Shown here in pieces: positions 26,659 to 35,871 of a stretch of DNA of 61,313 nt. The position numbers and the translations under genes are program-made. Numbering within the stretch: position 1 is the stretch's first letter; every line of letters begins with the position of its first letter. The notes beneath the pieces were generated by a model. The model made no database searches, was not told the origin of the DNA, and saw nothing but the letters and a program-made list of their open reading frames with translations. This DNA comes from Oscillospiraceae bacterium (GTDB lineage Bacteria > Bacillota > Clostridia > Oscillospirales > Oscillospiraceae). The DNA is taken from NCBI GenBank assembly GCA_009783555.1, contig WRDH01000002.1, positions 1-61,313 on the forward strand. Direction: 5' to 3'.

Positions 26659-26745
26659 TTATTTTCTCTTCCGCTTTTTCAAGCAGAGAGCAACAACTGC
26701 TACGATTAGTATTGCGAATTGAATCAACTCTGCATACGTTACCAT
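26659..26745 (-). CDS. small hydrophobic peptide, putative type I (holin-like) toxin, 28 aa
   Basis: The frame encodes MVTYAELIQFAILIVAVVAL then CLKKRKRK. The MVTYE/A start, single membrane helix and Lys/Arg tail are typical of putative holin-like toxins in Firmicutes. The minus strand carries AGGAGG (complement of 26755-26760) 9 nt before this ATG; another in-frame ATG at 26751 is only 3 nt away and less likely. A perfect hairpin follows the stop and a convergent promoter opposes it. The peptide is not similar enough to the one at 2850 to be a simple duplication, but the locus design is identical. Confidence 0.78.
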   Translation of the reverse strand: MVTYAELIQFAILIVAVVALCLKKRKRK

Positions 26746-26868
26746 AGACATCACCCTCCTTTCAGAGAGTGACCAAGCCGCCAAACGACAGTTCCATGGT
26801 TGGAACTATATATTATCTGCAGATTTATGTCAAACAAATTCAACTAGTCAAAAGAGTAAAACCTATCT

Positions 26869-28260
26869 TCAAAATTCCGACGATCCCACTGTTCTTGGAA
26901 ACGGTAGAACATCTCTTATGTTTGACACCCCTGTCAGATACATCAGGAGTCTTTCAAATCCCAGTCCGAAGCCTGCGTGTTTTGTACCTCCAAAGCACCT
27001 TAGCTCTAAATACCACCAATAGGTTTCTTTATCAAGACCCATTTCTTCAATGCGAGCCTCCAGCACTTCGGCTCGTTCTTCGCGTTGGCTGCCGCCTATT
27101 ATTTCTCCGATACCGGGGGCTAGTAAGTCCATTGCAGCTACTGTTTTTCCATCATCGTTGAGACGCATATAGAATGCTTTTATATCCTTCGGGTAGTCCG
27201 TTACGAATACGGGCTTTTTGAAATGTTTTTCTGTCAAGTAGCGTTCGTGTTCTGTTTGAAGGTCGCAACCCCATGACACCGGAAACTCAAATGTTACACC
27301 CGATTGTAAAAGGATATCAATAGCTTGCGTGTATGTGACATGACCAAACTCGGCACTCGCTACGGTATTTAATCTTTCCAGCAGTTCCTTGTCAACAAAA
27401 GCATTCAAAAACTCCAGCTCATCTTTGCACTCTTCCATTACGCTGCTAATAATATACTTAAGCATATCCTCCGCCAGTTGCATATCGTCGTTTAAGTCCG
27501 CAAAGGCTATCTCGGGCTCTATCATCCAAAACTCAGCGACATGTCTTGGTGTGTTTGAGTTCTCTGCTCTGAATGTCGGACCGAATGTATAAACTCCGCC
27601 GAATGCGAGTGCATATGCCTCTGCGTTAAGTTGCCCCGACACCGTCAAGCCTGCTTTCTTGCCAAAAAAGTCTTTTGAGTAATCTACCGTCCCGTCAGAG
27701 TTTGTCGGAATTTCTGCCATGTTCATCGTCGTAACATGGAACATCTCCCCTGCTCCTTCGGCATCGCTGCAAGTTATTATCGGTGTGTGGACGTTGACAA
27801 AGCCGCGTTCCTGAAAAAAGCAATGAAGTACATGAGCAGTGACGGAACGTACTCTGAAAACGGCTGAAAAAAGATTTGTTCTCGGTCTTAAATGAGCTAT
27901 CGTCCGAAGAAACTCAGGCGAATGGCGTTTCTTTTGCAGCGGGTATTCAGGTGTGGATTCACCTTCAACGATTATTTCCTCAGCTTGTATTTCAAACGGC
28001 TGCTTCGCACCTTCAGTTATCTTTAGTATTCCGATTATTACCAGAGCCGCGCCTACATTTTGCTTGACGATTTCTTTAAAGTTGGAAAGCTTCCCTTCCT
28101 CAATTACAATCTGAACGCCCTTAAAAGAACTCCCGTCATTGAGGTCGATAAACCCATACGCTTTCATATCACGTATAGACCTGACCCACCCCTGTATCGT
28201 GACTTTTTTGCCGGAGAAAGCCTCTTGGTTCTGATATAGTTCTTTGACTGTAGTTTTCAT
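26869..28260 (-). CDS. asnS: asparaginyl-tRNA synthetase
   Basis: This 463-residue class IIb synthetase has an N-terminal OB anticodon-binding domain ([26 protein letters not shown]), class II motif 2 in [25 protein letters not shown] and motif 3 in [20 protein letters not shown]-like [12 protein letters not shown] and [10 protein letters not shown] are AsnRS-specific. It charges tRNA-Asn in the cytoplasm. ATG 28260 follows AAAGGAG; an upstream GTG overlaps that site and is rejected. Between it and the upstream nrdG lies a 142-bp hairpin element, which probably separates or attenuates their transcripts. No T-box is seen. Confidence 0.98.
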   Translation of the reverse strand: MKTTVKELYQNQEAFSGKKVTIQGWVRSIRDMKAYGFIDLNDGSSFKGVQIVIEEGKLSNFKEIVKQNVGAALVIIGILKITEGAKQPFEIQAEEIIVEGESTPEYPLQKKRHSPEFLRTIAHLRPRTNLFSAVFRVRSVTAHVLHCFFQERGFVNVHTPIITCSDAEGAGEMFHVTTMNMAEIPTNSDGTVDYSKDFFGKKAGLTVSGQLNAEAYALAFGGVYTFGPTFRAENSNTPRHVAEFWMIEPEIAFADLNDDMQLAEDMLKYIISSVMEECKDELEFLNAFVDKELLERLNTVASAEFGHVTYTQAIDILLQSGVTFEFPVSWGCDLQTEHERYLTEKHFKKPVFVTDYPKDIKAFYMRLNDDGKTVAAMDLLAPGIGEIIGGSQREERAEVLEARIEEMGLDKETYWWYLELRCFGGTKHAGFGLGFERLLMYLTGVSNIRDVLPFPRTVGSSEF

Positions 28261-28291
28261 ATGAAAAATCACTCCTTTTAACTAATGTCAA

Positions 28292-28433
28292 GTAACAGTG
28301 CAAAGGGTATCCGGAAAACTTTTAGTAATTTCAGTCAGCACACAAATTTTGCCGATTAATACAAGTTTCCACTAGCGTGCAGTGCATTGGCTGGAATTAC
28401 AAAAAGTTTTCCGGATACCCTTTGCACTGTTAC
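28292..28433. repeat. long-stem hairpin element, family 2, copy 1
   Basis: Arms 28292-28323 and 28402-28433 are perfectly complementary over 32 bp. Pairing continues inward with wobbles through GTAATTTCAG / CTGGAATTAC. The core (about 28330-28390) matches the element at 36873-37003. The outer arm here begins GTAACAGTGCAAA; in copy 2 it begins CTGCTTGGA, yet each pairs with its own partner. The right arm contains the nrdG stop codon. It sits between nrdG and asnS. Confidence 0.88.
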
Positions 28434-28924
28434 CATATCATAATTACCTTACCGGAAGATAAGCTTTCCCTAACCTTTATAACCCTCTGATTCTTACTTC
28501 CGCACCATTTCTTAGTCAGCGTTCTTTCAGTGATATCAAACCTTCCATCTACCAAAACATCTGTCTGCTCCAACAAAAGCTTTACATCTTCATCGTTTAT
28601 TTCCTCCGCAAGCAACTCTTCAAACGTCTTCCCTGTAAAAGTCCAGACATTAAGCCCGTTTTCATGTGCGGCGGCTGCGAGACACGCACAGTCCGCAGCT
28701 TGTTCAAAGGGTTCACCACCCGACAGGGTCAGCCCGTCGGTCAGCGGGTCTGACAGCATTTCACCAATGATTTCGGCAAGAGACATTTCCGTGCCGCCGC
28801 CTGAATCCCATGTATCCGGATTGTGGCAACCTTCGCAGCGAATACTGCAGCCTTGAGTGAAAACCACAAACCTTAAGCCCGGTCCGTCAACTATGGATTC
28901 TTGAACTAATCCGGCTATTTTCAT
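28430..28924 (-). CDS. nrdG: anaerobic ribonucleotide reductase activating protein
   Basis: This 164-residue radical SAM protein has the cluster motif CSIRCEGC (Cx3Cx2C) in FTQGCSIRCEGCHNPDTWD, then LTLSGGEPFEQ, and ends with the RVIKVRESL strand. It installs the glycyl radical on NrdD using a 4Fe-4S cluster and S-adenosylmethionine. It lies 60 bp downstream of nrdD on the same strand. Its stop codon is part of the right arm of a long hairpin element. Confidence 0.97.
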   Translation of the reverse strand: MKIAGLVQESIVDGPGLRFVVFTQGCSIRCEGCHNPDTWDSGGGTEMSLAEIIGEMLSDPLTDGLTLSGGEPFEQAADCACLAAAAHENGLNVWTFTGKTFEELLAEEINDEDVKLLLEQTDVLVDGRFDITERTLTKKWCGSKNQRVIKVRESLSSGKVIMIW

Positions 28925-28984
28925 TTCTATCTAACCTGCACCAAAAGCAGTATCATCACTGCTTGAAACTTGCTTTCAAACTTT

Positions 28985-31345
28985 TTACACATCGGCAATA
29001 CACGTCATGTCGTGTAATACTCTGTCTTTTTCTTCGGCTCGTTTTGCATCATTAAACCTGTCAACAGTACCGACCAGATACCCTGTTATGCGTCTGATAC
29101 GTTCAAATCCCGGTAGTTTTTCGTCTGCCGGGCTGCCATCTTCCTCACGTCTTCCGCAATTCGGACACTCATCTTTAATAACGCCTGTATAGCCGCAAAC
29201 AGGGTCGCGGTCTACTGGATGATTTACAGAGCCGTAGCCGATGCCTGATTTGTGCATAAACCTTATTATCTTTTCAAATGCCTCGAGGTTATCTATCGGG
29301 CTTCCGTCCATTTCGACGTAGCTGATATGCCCGGCGTTTGTCAGTGCATGATAAGGAGCTTCCAGTTTAATTTTTTCATAGGCATTTATCTTATAATCAA
29401 CAGGAATATGGAAGCTGTTTGTATAATAATCCTTGTCTGTTACTCCCGTTATGCTTCCATAACGCGCACGGTCGATTTTTACGAATCTGCCTGCCAGACC
29501 CTCCGCCGGAGTTGCTATAAGTGTTATATTCAAACCTCTTTCTTTTGTTTCCATGTCGCATTTTGAGCGCAGATGGCTTATTATTTCAAGACCAAGATTT
29601 TGAGCACGTTCACTTTCCCCGTGATGTTCGCCGATAAGAGCTTTAAGAGTTTCGGCAAGACCGATAAAACCGATTGTCAGCGTTCCGTGCTTTAAGATGT
29701 CTCGTACTTCATCGTTGTAGCCTAGTTTTTCTGAATCAAGCCATACCCCCTGCCCCATCAGAAACGGGAAGTTGTAGACTCGTTTTCTGCATTGCACTTC
29801 AAATCGTTCAAGTAATTGATCTATTACCAAATCAAGCTTATAATCAAGATCTTCAAAGAACCGTTCAATATCTCCGTTTGCTTTTATTGCCAGCCGGGGC
29901 AGATTTATTGATGTAAATGACAGATTGCCGCGCCCGTTGCAAATTTCTTGATTTGGATCGTACGCATTTGCTATGACCCGTGTTCTGCAACCCATGTATG
30001 CAATCTCTGTTTCTTTTACGCCTTCTTTGTAATGCTTTATGTTAAACGGCGCGTCGACAAAAGCAAAGTTCGGGAACAAGCGTTTCGCGCTGCAGCGGCA
30101 GGCAAGCTTAAACAGGTCATGATTCGGATCGCCCGGGTCAAGGCTTATTCCCTTTTTAACGCGAAATACTTGAATCGGATAAATCGGTGTTTCCCCGTTG
30201 CCGAGACCTGCTTCTGTAGCAAGCATGACATTTTTCATTACCATTCGCCCTTCGGGAGAGGTATCCATTCCGTAATTAATTGTAGAAAACGGGGTTTGCG
30301 CTCCTGCTCTTGAATGCATTGTATTTAAGTTGTGGATTAACGCTTCCATGGCTTGAAACGTGGCTCTGTCTGTTTCCTTTTTTGCGAAGTGCAGGGCTGT
30401 TTCCTGTATTTGATCAATATCACCCTCATCTCTGAATTTTTCTGACAGCTTCGGTCTTTCAAGACTTAGGTATTTCTCGTTATGCTCCAATGTCGGGACT
30501 ATCTTTGTTTCCTTTTCAATTTCGGCGATAATTGCACTTATTTCGTCTTCGGGGTCATCGATTTGTCTTGCCAGCATCAATGCTTTTGCAAGGTTTTGAC
30601 GGTAAAGCTTGATAAATGTTTTTTTCACGCCCTCCGCCATGCCGTAATCAAAGTTCACTATACTTTGTCCGCCATGCTGGTCATTTTGATTTGATTGTAT
30701 AGCAATACATGCAAGTGCAGTATAAGAAGCAATGTCATTTGGCTCGCGAAGATGCCCGTGACCCGTGGAGAAACCTCCCTTAAACAGCTTAATGATGTCT
30801 ATTTGACAACATGTTGTCGTGAGAGTAAGGAAATCAAGGTCATGTATATGTATATCTCCTTCTGAATGTGCGGTGGAATGCTCAGGTTTTAGGACAAACA
30901 TATTATAGAATTGTTTCGCGCCTTCCGAGCCGTATTTAAGCATGACTCCCATAGCCGTATCACCGTCTATGTTTGCGTTTTCTCTTTTTACGTCGCTGTT
31001 TCGCGCATCCGTGTTTGTGATTTCCTCATAGGTTTTCATAAGCCGAGTCCGCATTTGACGGACACGGTTTCGCTCGTTTCTGTAAAGTATGTAGGCTCTT
31101 GCGGTTGCGATATAGCCGTTGTCCATAAGAACTCTTTCGACAATATCCTGAATGTGTTCGACATCCGGCGTTTCTTCGCCTTCCTGCTGCAGGATGCTTT
31201 TTACTTCATCGGCAAGTCTGTCCGATAACGCCCCGTTTCCGGGTCTGTAGGTCGCCTTAAAAGCTTTGCAGATTGCGTCGGATATCTTGGCAACGTTGAA
31301 CTCTGCGATTCTTCCGTCTCTTTTTTTGATGCTGGTAACAGGCAT
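28985..31345 (-). CDS. nrdD: anaerobic ribonucleoside-triphosphate reductase
   Basis: This 786-residue class III reductase has an N-terminal ATP-cone (VTSIKKRDGRIAEFNVAKIS, allosteric site), a catalytic barrel with HIHDLDFLT and MHSRAGAQTPFSTINYG, and a C-terminal glycyl-radical loop RRITGYLVGTVDRFNDAK. Near the C-terminus the zinc-site segment reads DPVCGYTG...CPNCG, in which only three Cys are evident instead of four. It makes dNTPs without oxygen. ATG 31345 is chosen because AAAGGG lies 8 nt upstream; the GTG at 31354 overlaps it. A promoter and an NrdR-like box precede it, and nrdG follows. Confidence 0.98.
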   Translation of the reverse strand: MPVTSIKKRDGRIAEFNVAKISDAICKAFKATYRPGNGALSDRLADEVKSILQQEGEETPDVEHIQDIVERVLMDNGYIATARAYILYRNERNRVRQMRTRLMKTYEEITNTDARNSDVKRENANIDGDTAMGVMLKYGSEGAKQFYNMFVLKPEHSTAHSEGDIHIHDLDFLTLTTTCCQIDIIKLFKGGFSTGHGHLREPNDIASYTALACIAIQSNQNDQHGGQSIVNFDYGMAEGVKKTFIKLYRQNLAKALMLARQIDDPEDEISAIIAEIEKETKIVPTLEHNEKYLSLERPKLSEKFRDEGDIDQIQETALHFAKKETDRATFQAMEALIHNLNTMHSRAGAQTPFSTINYGMDTSPEGRMVMKNVMLATEAGLGNGETPIYPIQVFRVKKGISLDPGDPNHDLFKLACRCSAKRLFPNFAFVDAPFNIKHYKEGVKETEIAYMGCRTRVIANAYDPNQEICNGRGNLSFTSINLPRLAIKANGDIERFFEDLDYKLDLVIDQLLERFEVQCRKRVYNFPFLMGQGVWLDSEKLGYNDEVRDILKHGTLTIGFIGLAETLKALIGEHHGESERAQNLGLEIISHLRSKCDMETKERGLNITLIATPAEGLAGRFVKIDRARYGSITGVTDKDYYTNSFHIPVDYKINAYEKIKLEAPYHALTNAGHISYVEMDGSPIDNLEAFEKIIRFMHKSGIGYGSVNHPVDRDPVCGYTGVIKDECPNCGRREEDGSPADEKLPGFERIRRITGYLVGTVDRFNDAKRAEEKDRVLHDMTCIADV

Positions 31346-31387
31346 TACAGCCACCCTTTCATTTTGCTTTTCCCGGTAATGTTGTTA

Positions 31388-31403
31388 ACACAACATCTTG
31401 TGC
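31388..31403. promoter_or_regulatory. NrdR-box-like operator upstream of nrdDG
   Basis: ACACAACATCTTGTGC matches the palindromic NrdR box (consensus ACACWATATATWGTGT) at both ends. It lies just downstream of the nrdD promoter. A weaker related segment with AACATC at 31421-31426 overlaps the -10, about 29 bp away; the usual spacing of paired boxes is about 31-32 bp. NrdR itself is encoded at 50202. Confidence 0.6.
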
Positions 31404-31426
31404 CACTGTTAGCCCACAGGAACATC

Positions 31427-31455
31427 ATTGTACAACCAATAGGCTTGGAAGTCAA
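31427..31455 (-). promoter_or_regulatory. sigma-A promoter of nrdDG
   Basis: Reverse-strand TTGACT (complement of 31450-31455), a 17-nt spacer and TACAAT (complement of 31427-31432), about 80 nt upstream of the nrdD ATG. Confidence 0.7.
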
Positions 31456-31584
31456 TATGATAAAAATATTCTTTTGTGTTTTTTGAAAAGCAATGTACAC
31501 AAGTCCTGAGAAACTTGCTATAATATCCATACATCCAAAACTATAATGCATAGTATAATAGATTAGAAAGGTAAGGTCATTAAT

Positions 31585-32298
31585 ATGCCGGGGTCAGTCC
31601 TAAAGGCCGGTGCCAGAAGGTTGATTTTTGAAAATTCACCGAGAATTTTTATCATAAGCTTAGTATATGTCACTCTTGTGGCGGTTGTATCGTGGCTCTC
31701 TTTCCGTTTGCCGGGCACTATAAATATACAAGACATTTACAGCCGCCTTTTATCGGGTGAGCTGCCGGGTCTTGGTATCCTTTATACTGATTTCAGGCCT
31801 ATTGGTTTATTTTTCGCTTTTCTTTTGGTATTGTTTCAACCTGTTCTTGACTTTGGTTTTCTTAGCTATTGTCTAAAGACCAGCCGTAAGCAGAAAACAG
31901 ATTTTTTTGATTTATTTAACGGTTTTCTTTTCTTTGTTAAGGTTATTTTATTGTTCTTATTGATTATGATATTTACTCTGTTATGGAGCGTTCTCCTCAT
32001 TGTTCCGGGTATTGTCGCAAGCTATAGATACCGGCTTGCGTATTACATTCTCCTTGATGACCCGACAAAAGGTGCACTTCAATGTATTGCGGAGTCAAAG
32101 CTTTTGATGCATGGAAAAAAAGTTGATCTTCTGACAATCGACCTTTCATTTCTGGGTTGGTTCATCTTGGATTATATAGTTCTCTTTGCAATACCCTTCT
32201 CTTTCGCAATACCAATAATATCAATATGGCTGGCTCCATATTTCGGTCTGACAATAGCGGCTTTTTACGAGGAACAAGTGGCAAATCTTGCTGTATGA
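31585..32298 (+). CDS. DUF975 family integral membrane protein
   Basis: The 237-residue protein has about five hydrophobic segments. The DUF975 signature LLIVPGIVASYRYRLAYYILLDDP is followed by A..CI..SK.LMHGKK and LDLSFLGWFIL. Function of the family is unknown; members are multi-pass cytoplasmic-membrane proteins. AAGGT precedes ATG 31585. It diverges from nrdD, and downstream lies a long-stem hairpin element followed by yfbR. Confidence 0.85.
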   Translation: MPGSVLKAGARRLIFENSPRIFIISLVYVTLVAVVSWLSFRLPGTINIQDIYSRLLSGELPGLGILYTDFRPIGLFFAFLLVLFQPVLDFGFLSYCLKTSRKQKTDFFDLFNGFLFFVKVILLFLLIMIFTLLWSVLLIVPGIVASYRYRLAYYILLDDPTKGALQCIAESKLLMHGKKVDLLTIDLSFLGWFILDYIVLFAIPFSFAIPIISIWLAPYFGLTIAAFYEEQVANLAV

Positions 32299-32305
32299 AT
32301 ATGAT

Positions 32306-32435
32306 GGGGGTTAGAGATGGCATATATTTTTAACTTCCTACCGCCAAAGAATACATCGTGTATTCTATTGTCGGACGCTCCACCGTCCGTGGCTCCGCTT
32401 GACGGAAATAAAAATATATGCCATCTCTAACCCCC
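32306..32435. repeat. long-stem hairpin element, family 1, copy 1
   Basis: Arms 32306-32332 and 32409-32435 are perfectly complementary over 27 bp. The core has hairpin AGAATACA-TCG-TGTATTCT (32348-32366) and hairpin CGGACG-CTCCAC-CGTCCG (32372-32389). The core from TTCCTACCGCC to CACCGTCC recurs at 61257-61310 with five differences, four of which form two compensatory pairs. The arms differ between the two copies. It lies between the DUF975 gene and the ribosome binding site of yfbR. Confidence 0.88.
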
Positions 32436-32463
32436 AATTTTAATTATGAGGAGTGAGTTTATT

Positions 32464-33057
32464 ATGGGTAAAGGTTTTAGTTTCTTCGCACTTATCTCAA
32501 GGATGAAAAATATTACACGTTGGTCGCTTATGCGCAATAATACACGCGAGAACATTCAAGAGCACTCTCATATGGTGGCTGTGGTCGCCCATGCTCTTGC
32601 TGTTATAAGGCGTGATATTTTCGGTCGTGACGCAGATCCCGGGTTAGCTGCTTCGATAGCGTTATTTCACGATTCCTCGGAAATTTTCACCGGAGATTTG
32701 CCGACGCCGATTAAATACTATGACACCGAAATAATGGAGGCATATAAAAAGGTGGAATCCGTAGCATCTCGTAAGCTTCTGACAGCCTTGCCATCCGAAT
32801 TACGCCCCGCGTATAAAATGGTTCTGTCAGGGGATGATAATGAAATGTCAGCACTTGTAAAAGCCGCCGACAGAATTACCGCTTACATGAAATGTATTGA
32901 AGAGCTGAAAACAGGAAATCTGGATTTCCTCTTAGCCGCGGAACAATCAAAAGAAAAGCTGTCGAAGATAGGATTACCCGAAGTCGAATACTTCATGGAA
33001 CACTTCATGCCCGCATTTGAACTAACTCTGGACGAGCTGGACTTTTCTTTCGATTGA
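32464..33057 (+). CDS. yfbR: YfbR-type 5'-deoxynucleotidase (HD domain)
   Basis: This 197-residue HD-superfamily phosphohydrolase has the metal-binding set RENIQEHSHMVAVVAHAL (His), ALFHDSSEIFTGDLPTPIKY (HD motif and substrate-positioning TGDLPTP) and KAADRITAYMKC (Asp). It hydrolyses dNMPs to deoxynucleosides and can clean up nucleotide pools. The start is put at ATG 32464 because GAGGAGTGA lies upstream of it; an ATG at 32446 overlaps that site. It is preceded by a long hairpin element. Confidence 0.93.
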   Translation: MGKGFSFFALISRMKNITRWSLMRNNTRENIQEHSHMVAVVAHALAVIRRDIFGRDADPGLAASIALFHDSSEIFTGDLPTPIKYYDTEIMEAYKKVESVASRKLLTALPSELRPAYKMVLSGDDNEMSALVKAADRITAYMKCIEELKTGNLDFLLAAEQSKEKLSKIGLPEVEYFMEHFMPAFELTLDELDFSFD

Positions 33058-33191
33058 CTTCGGTTTAACATATTTTCAGGGGGACAACTTTCAATAGTTT
33101 TTTCCGGTAATATGTGCTAGAGTAAGGATACTCAATAAATATATCATTAGTTTAATGAGGAATTAACTATCATTATACAGAGGAGGACATA

Positions 33192-34574
33192 ATGCTTAAG
33201 GATTTACTAAGTGTACACAAAACGGGTTTTAAAGACTATACTGAGCTGCGTGCGCAGGTTAATAACACAAAGAGGGTTGTTATGCTTGCGGGCAACATGG
33301 TCACAAATGTACAAAGCTCCGAGGGGGGCGTTTCCGCACGGGTTTACAAGGGTGGTACGTTCGGTTTCGCATCAGGCGCGGAATACTCGAAGCAGGGCGT
33401 GGAAAAAGTCCTGTCAGCCGCGACTGACAACGCAATTTTCATGGACAAGCATGTAAACAGGAGCAAACCGCCTCTGCCAAGCGCGCAGTCAGGCAACTTC
33501 GGCTTGACAATAACGCCAAGGGACGATATCCCGCAAAGCATGCTTATAGATTTCGCAAGCACGGTTGACAGCATGATTGCTGATAAATACGGGAAGCTTT
33601 CCAGCAGGTCAGTTATCGCAAACAGTCTTGACATAGAGAAACTGCTTGTTGTCAGCGATGGTGCGGACAGCCACTTCTACCAGCCAAGAAGCCTTGTTTA
33701 CGTATTTTTGACTGCCGAAACCGACGACGGAGTTCCTGTTGAGCTATTTAAATCCTTCGGCGGCCTAGGACATTTTGATGAAATTTTCCCTAATCCCGCA
33801 TCATTGACCGAAGAGCTTGATATTCTGTATGAATCATTAATGAAGAAGCGCGAGGGCATCTATTCAAATGCCGGACTGCATAAATGCATATTACATCCCG
33901 ACCTTGCAGGTATGCTGGCGCATGAAGCGGTCGGGCACACGGTCGAAGCCGACATTGTTCTCGGCGGATCTGTAGCCGCAAACAACCTTAATAAAAGAGT
34001 TGCGAGCGACCTTATATCCATGACTGACTTTGCACATACAGCTCTCGGAAAACCATGTCCCCTGCCTGTCTATGTAGATGACGAGGGTATAATCGCAAAG
34101 GATGCTGTTTTGATTGAAAACGGGATACTTAAGAGCTTTATGTACAACAGGGAAACCGCGCAACATTTCGACACTGCACCGACAGGTAATGCCCGTGCAT
34201 TTGCGTTTTCTGATGAACCTTTAATTCGCATGCGCAACACAGCCATTCTGCCGGGTGAAAGTAAGATGGATGATATGATTGCAAGCATCGACGATGGATA
34301 TTACATAGTAAAAACAGGTAACGGTCAGGCGGATACGACGGGAGAATTCACATTCTCAGTCGAGCTTGGTTATGAAATCAAAAACGGCAAGCTCGGCAAG
34401 GCGATTCGAGAGACCAATATATCCGGTGTTGCATTTGAGATGCTGAAAACAGTAGATATGGTTTCGGATGATATGAACTGGGAGTGCGGCGGCTTTTGCG
34501 GAAAGAAGCAGGCAATGACTGCCGGTATGGGCGGACCTGCAATCCGTTGCGAATTAAATATTGGAGGACGATGA
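33192..34574 (+). CDS. tldD: metalloprotease TldD homologue
   Basis: The 460-residue protein carries the TldD active-site helix in LAGMLAHEAVGHTVEAD (HExxxH, zinc ligands and catalytic Glu). GGFCGKKQAMTAGMGGPA near the end is also typical of TldD. TldD works only as a heterodimer with TldE and trims unfolded or leader-type peptides. Its TGA ends 1 nt before the start of the next gene, so translation is coupled. A good GAGGAGG precedes ATG 33192. Confidence 0.94.
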   Translation: MLKDLLSVHKTGFKDYTELRAQVNNTKRVVMLAGNMVTNVQSSEGGVSARVYKGGTFGFASGAEYSKQGVEKVLSAATDNAIFMDKHVNRSKPPLPSAQSGNFGLTITPRDDIPQSMLIDFASTVDSMIADKYGKLSSRSVIANSLDIEKLLVVSDGADSHFYQPRSLVYVFLTAETDDGVPVELFKSFGGLGHFDEIFPNPASLTEELDILYESLMKKREGIYSNAGLHKCILHPDLAGMLAHEAVGHTVEADIVLGGSVAANNLNKRVASDLISMTDFAHTALGKPCPLPVYVDDEGIIAKDAVLIENGILKSFMYNRETAQHFDTAPTGNARAFAFSDEPLIRMRNTAILPGESKMDDMIASIDDGYYIVKTGNGQADTTGEFTFSVELGYEIKNGKLGKAIRETNISGVAFEMLKTVDMVSDDMNWECGGFCGKKQAMTAGMGGPAIRCELNIGGR

Positions 34575-34575
34575 A

Positions 34576-35871
34576 ATGAATCAACAGGAAATTGCGCAAT
34601 ATGCGCTTGATAATCTTATCAAAGCAGGTGCCGATAAAGCCGCTTGTACAGTCTCATGCGGCAGAAAAGAGGAGTTCAACGTAGAAGCAGGCAAATTTTC
34701 TCTGCTCAGGACGCTCTTTGACGATTCACTTAGCTTAAAAGCCTTATGCGGCAACCGTAAAGGCGTAACCGTTATAAACAAGCTTGAAAAGGCTTCAATA
34801 GATAAAGCCATTGAAGATTGTATCTCACTTGCTAAATCGTCATTACCCGACGAGGCTGAAGATATAGCAGAAAAGCTTGAAAACAAAACGTTTGACCACC
34901 ACTCATCAGGAGCGGACCTGGACAGGTTATTCGAAAGATCAAAGGAATTTGTCGAGCATGTCAGGGATGAATATCCAAAAATCATACTTGAAGGCATGAC
35001 CGCGGACTATAACACAAACCAAATTATTTATCTCAACAGCAACGGCGTGGTTTTTAACGAAAACAAAGATTATTACAGTATGAGTTCGATGTTTTCCGCT
35101 AATGACGGTGAAAAGGCGTCGTCATTTAATTTTTACGAAGCAGCATTTGCATCACCCGACACTCCGTTTGCTGATTTAGGCATGCATAGTACACTACTTG
35201 CGGAGTCTGTGAAATCGTTGGACACACGTATGGTGGGTGGCAAGTATGTCGGTAAGGTGATTATAACACCGGCATGTGGTGTGATTTGGGATACAATTCT
35301 AAGCTGCTTTATTTCCGACAGACCCTTGATTGAAGGCACAAGCCGATGGAAAGACGCGTTGGGTACAAAAATCGCCGACTCAAAGCTGACCATGAGCCTT
35401 GCTCCGCTTCATCCCGGAATTATTGCGGGTGAAAGGTTCACATCCGACGGATATGAAAGCAAAAACACCGACCTCATACGCGACGGTGTGCTTTCATCAT
35501 TTGCTCTTTCCCTTTACGGCTCGCGTAAGACCGGTCACCCTCGTTCGGAAAATACAGCTTTTTACAACATTGAAGTAGCACCGGGAGATACCTCGCTCGC
35601 CGAAATGATAAAGGGTATCGACAAAGGCATTGTGCTCAATCGCTTTTCGGGCGCGTCACCGGGACCGAGCGGCGATGTATCGGGTGTGGCAAAAAACAGC
35701 TTCATGATTGAAAATGGGGTTATTACCGATGCTCTCTCCGAAACGATGGTTTCATTCAATATTGTGGATATACTGGGCAATATCCCCGCAATTTCAAAAG
35801 AACGCTGCGAAAACGGAACCTGCATACTCCCCTGGACCTGCTTCGACGGCATAACTATTTCCGGGAAATAG
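34576..35871 (+). CDS. tldE: TldE/PmbA subunit of the TldD-TldE protease
   Basis: The 431-residue protein has the PmbA fold: N-terminal YALDNLIKAGADKAACTVSCGRKEEF and C-terminal NTAFYNIEVAPGDTSLAEMI, FSGASPGPSGDVSGVAKNSFMIENG. It lacks HExxxH, as expected for the non-catalytic partner. ATG 34576 follows GGAGGA; the TTG at 34561 lies before that site and is rejected. The stop TAG shares its G with the first base of a GTTGTCAGGGGG palindromic repeat. No RiPP precursor gene is visible nearby, so the natural substrate is unknown. Confidence 0.93.
   Translation: MNQQEIAQYALDNLIKAGADKAACTVSCGRKEEFNVEAGKFSLLRTLFDDSLSLKALCGNRKGVTVINKLEKASIDKAIEDCISLAKSSLPDEAEDIAEKLENKTFDHHSSGADLDRLFERSKEFVEHVRDEYPKIILEGMTADYNTNQIIYLNSNGVVFNENKDYYSMSSMFSANDGEKASSFNFYEAAFASPDTPFADLGMHSTLLAESVKSLDTRMVGGKYVGKVIITPACGVIWDTILSCFISDRPLIEGTSRWKDALGTKIADSKLTMSLAPLHPGIIAGERFTSDGYESKNTDLIRDGVLSSFALSLYGSRKTGHPRSENTAFYNIEVAPGDTSLAEMIKGIDKGIVLNRFSGASPGPSGDVSGVAKNSFMIENGVITDALSETMVSFNIVDILGNIPAISKERCENGTCILPWTCFDGITISGK

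Noticed and set aside
28261-28433. T-box leader for asnS
   Set aside because: No AGGGTGGNACCGCG-like motif or specifier stem is seen; the region is filled by the hairpin element that also occurs at 36873.
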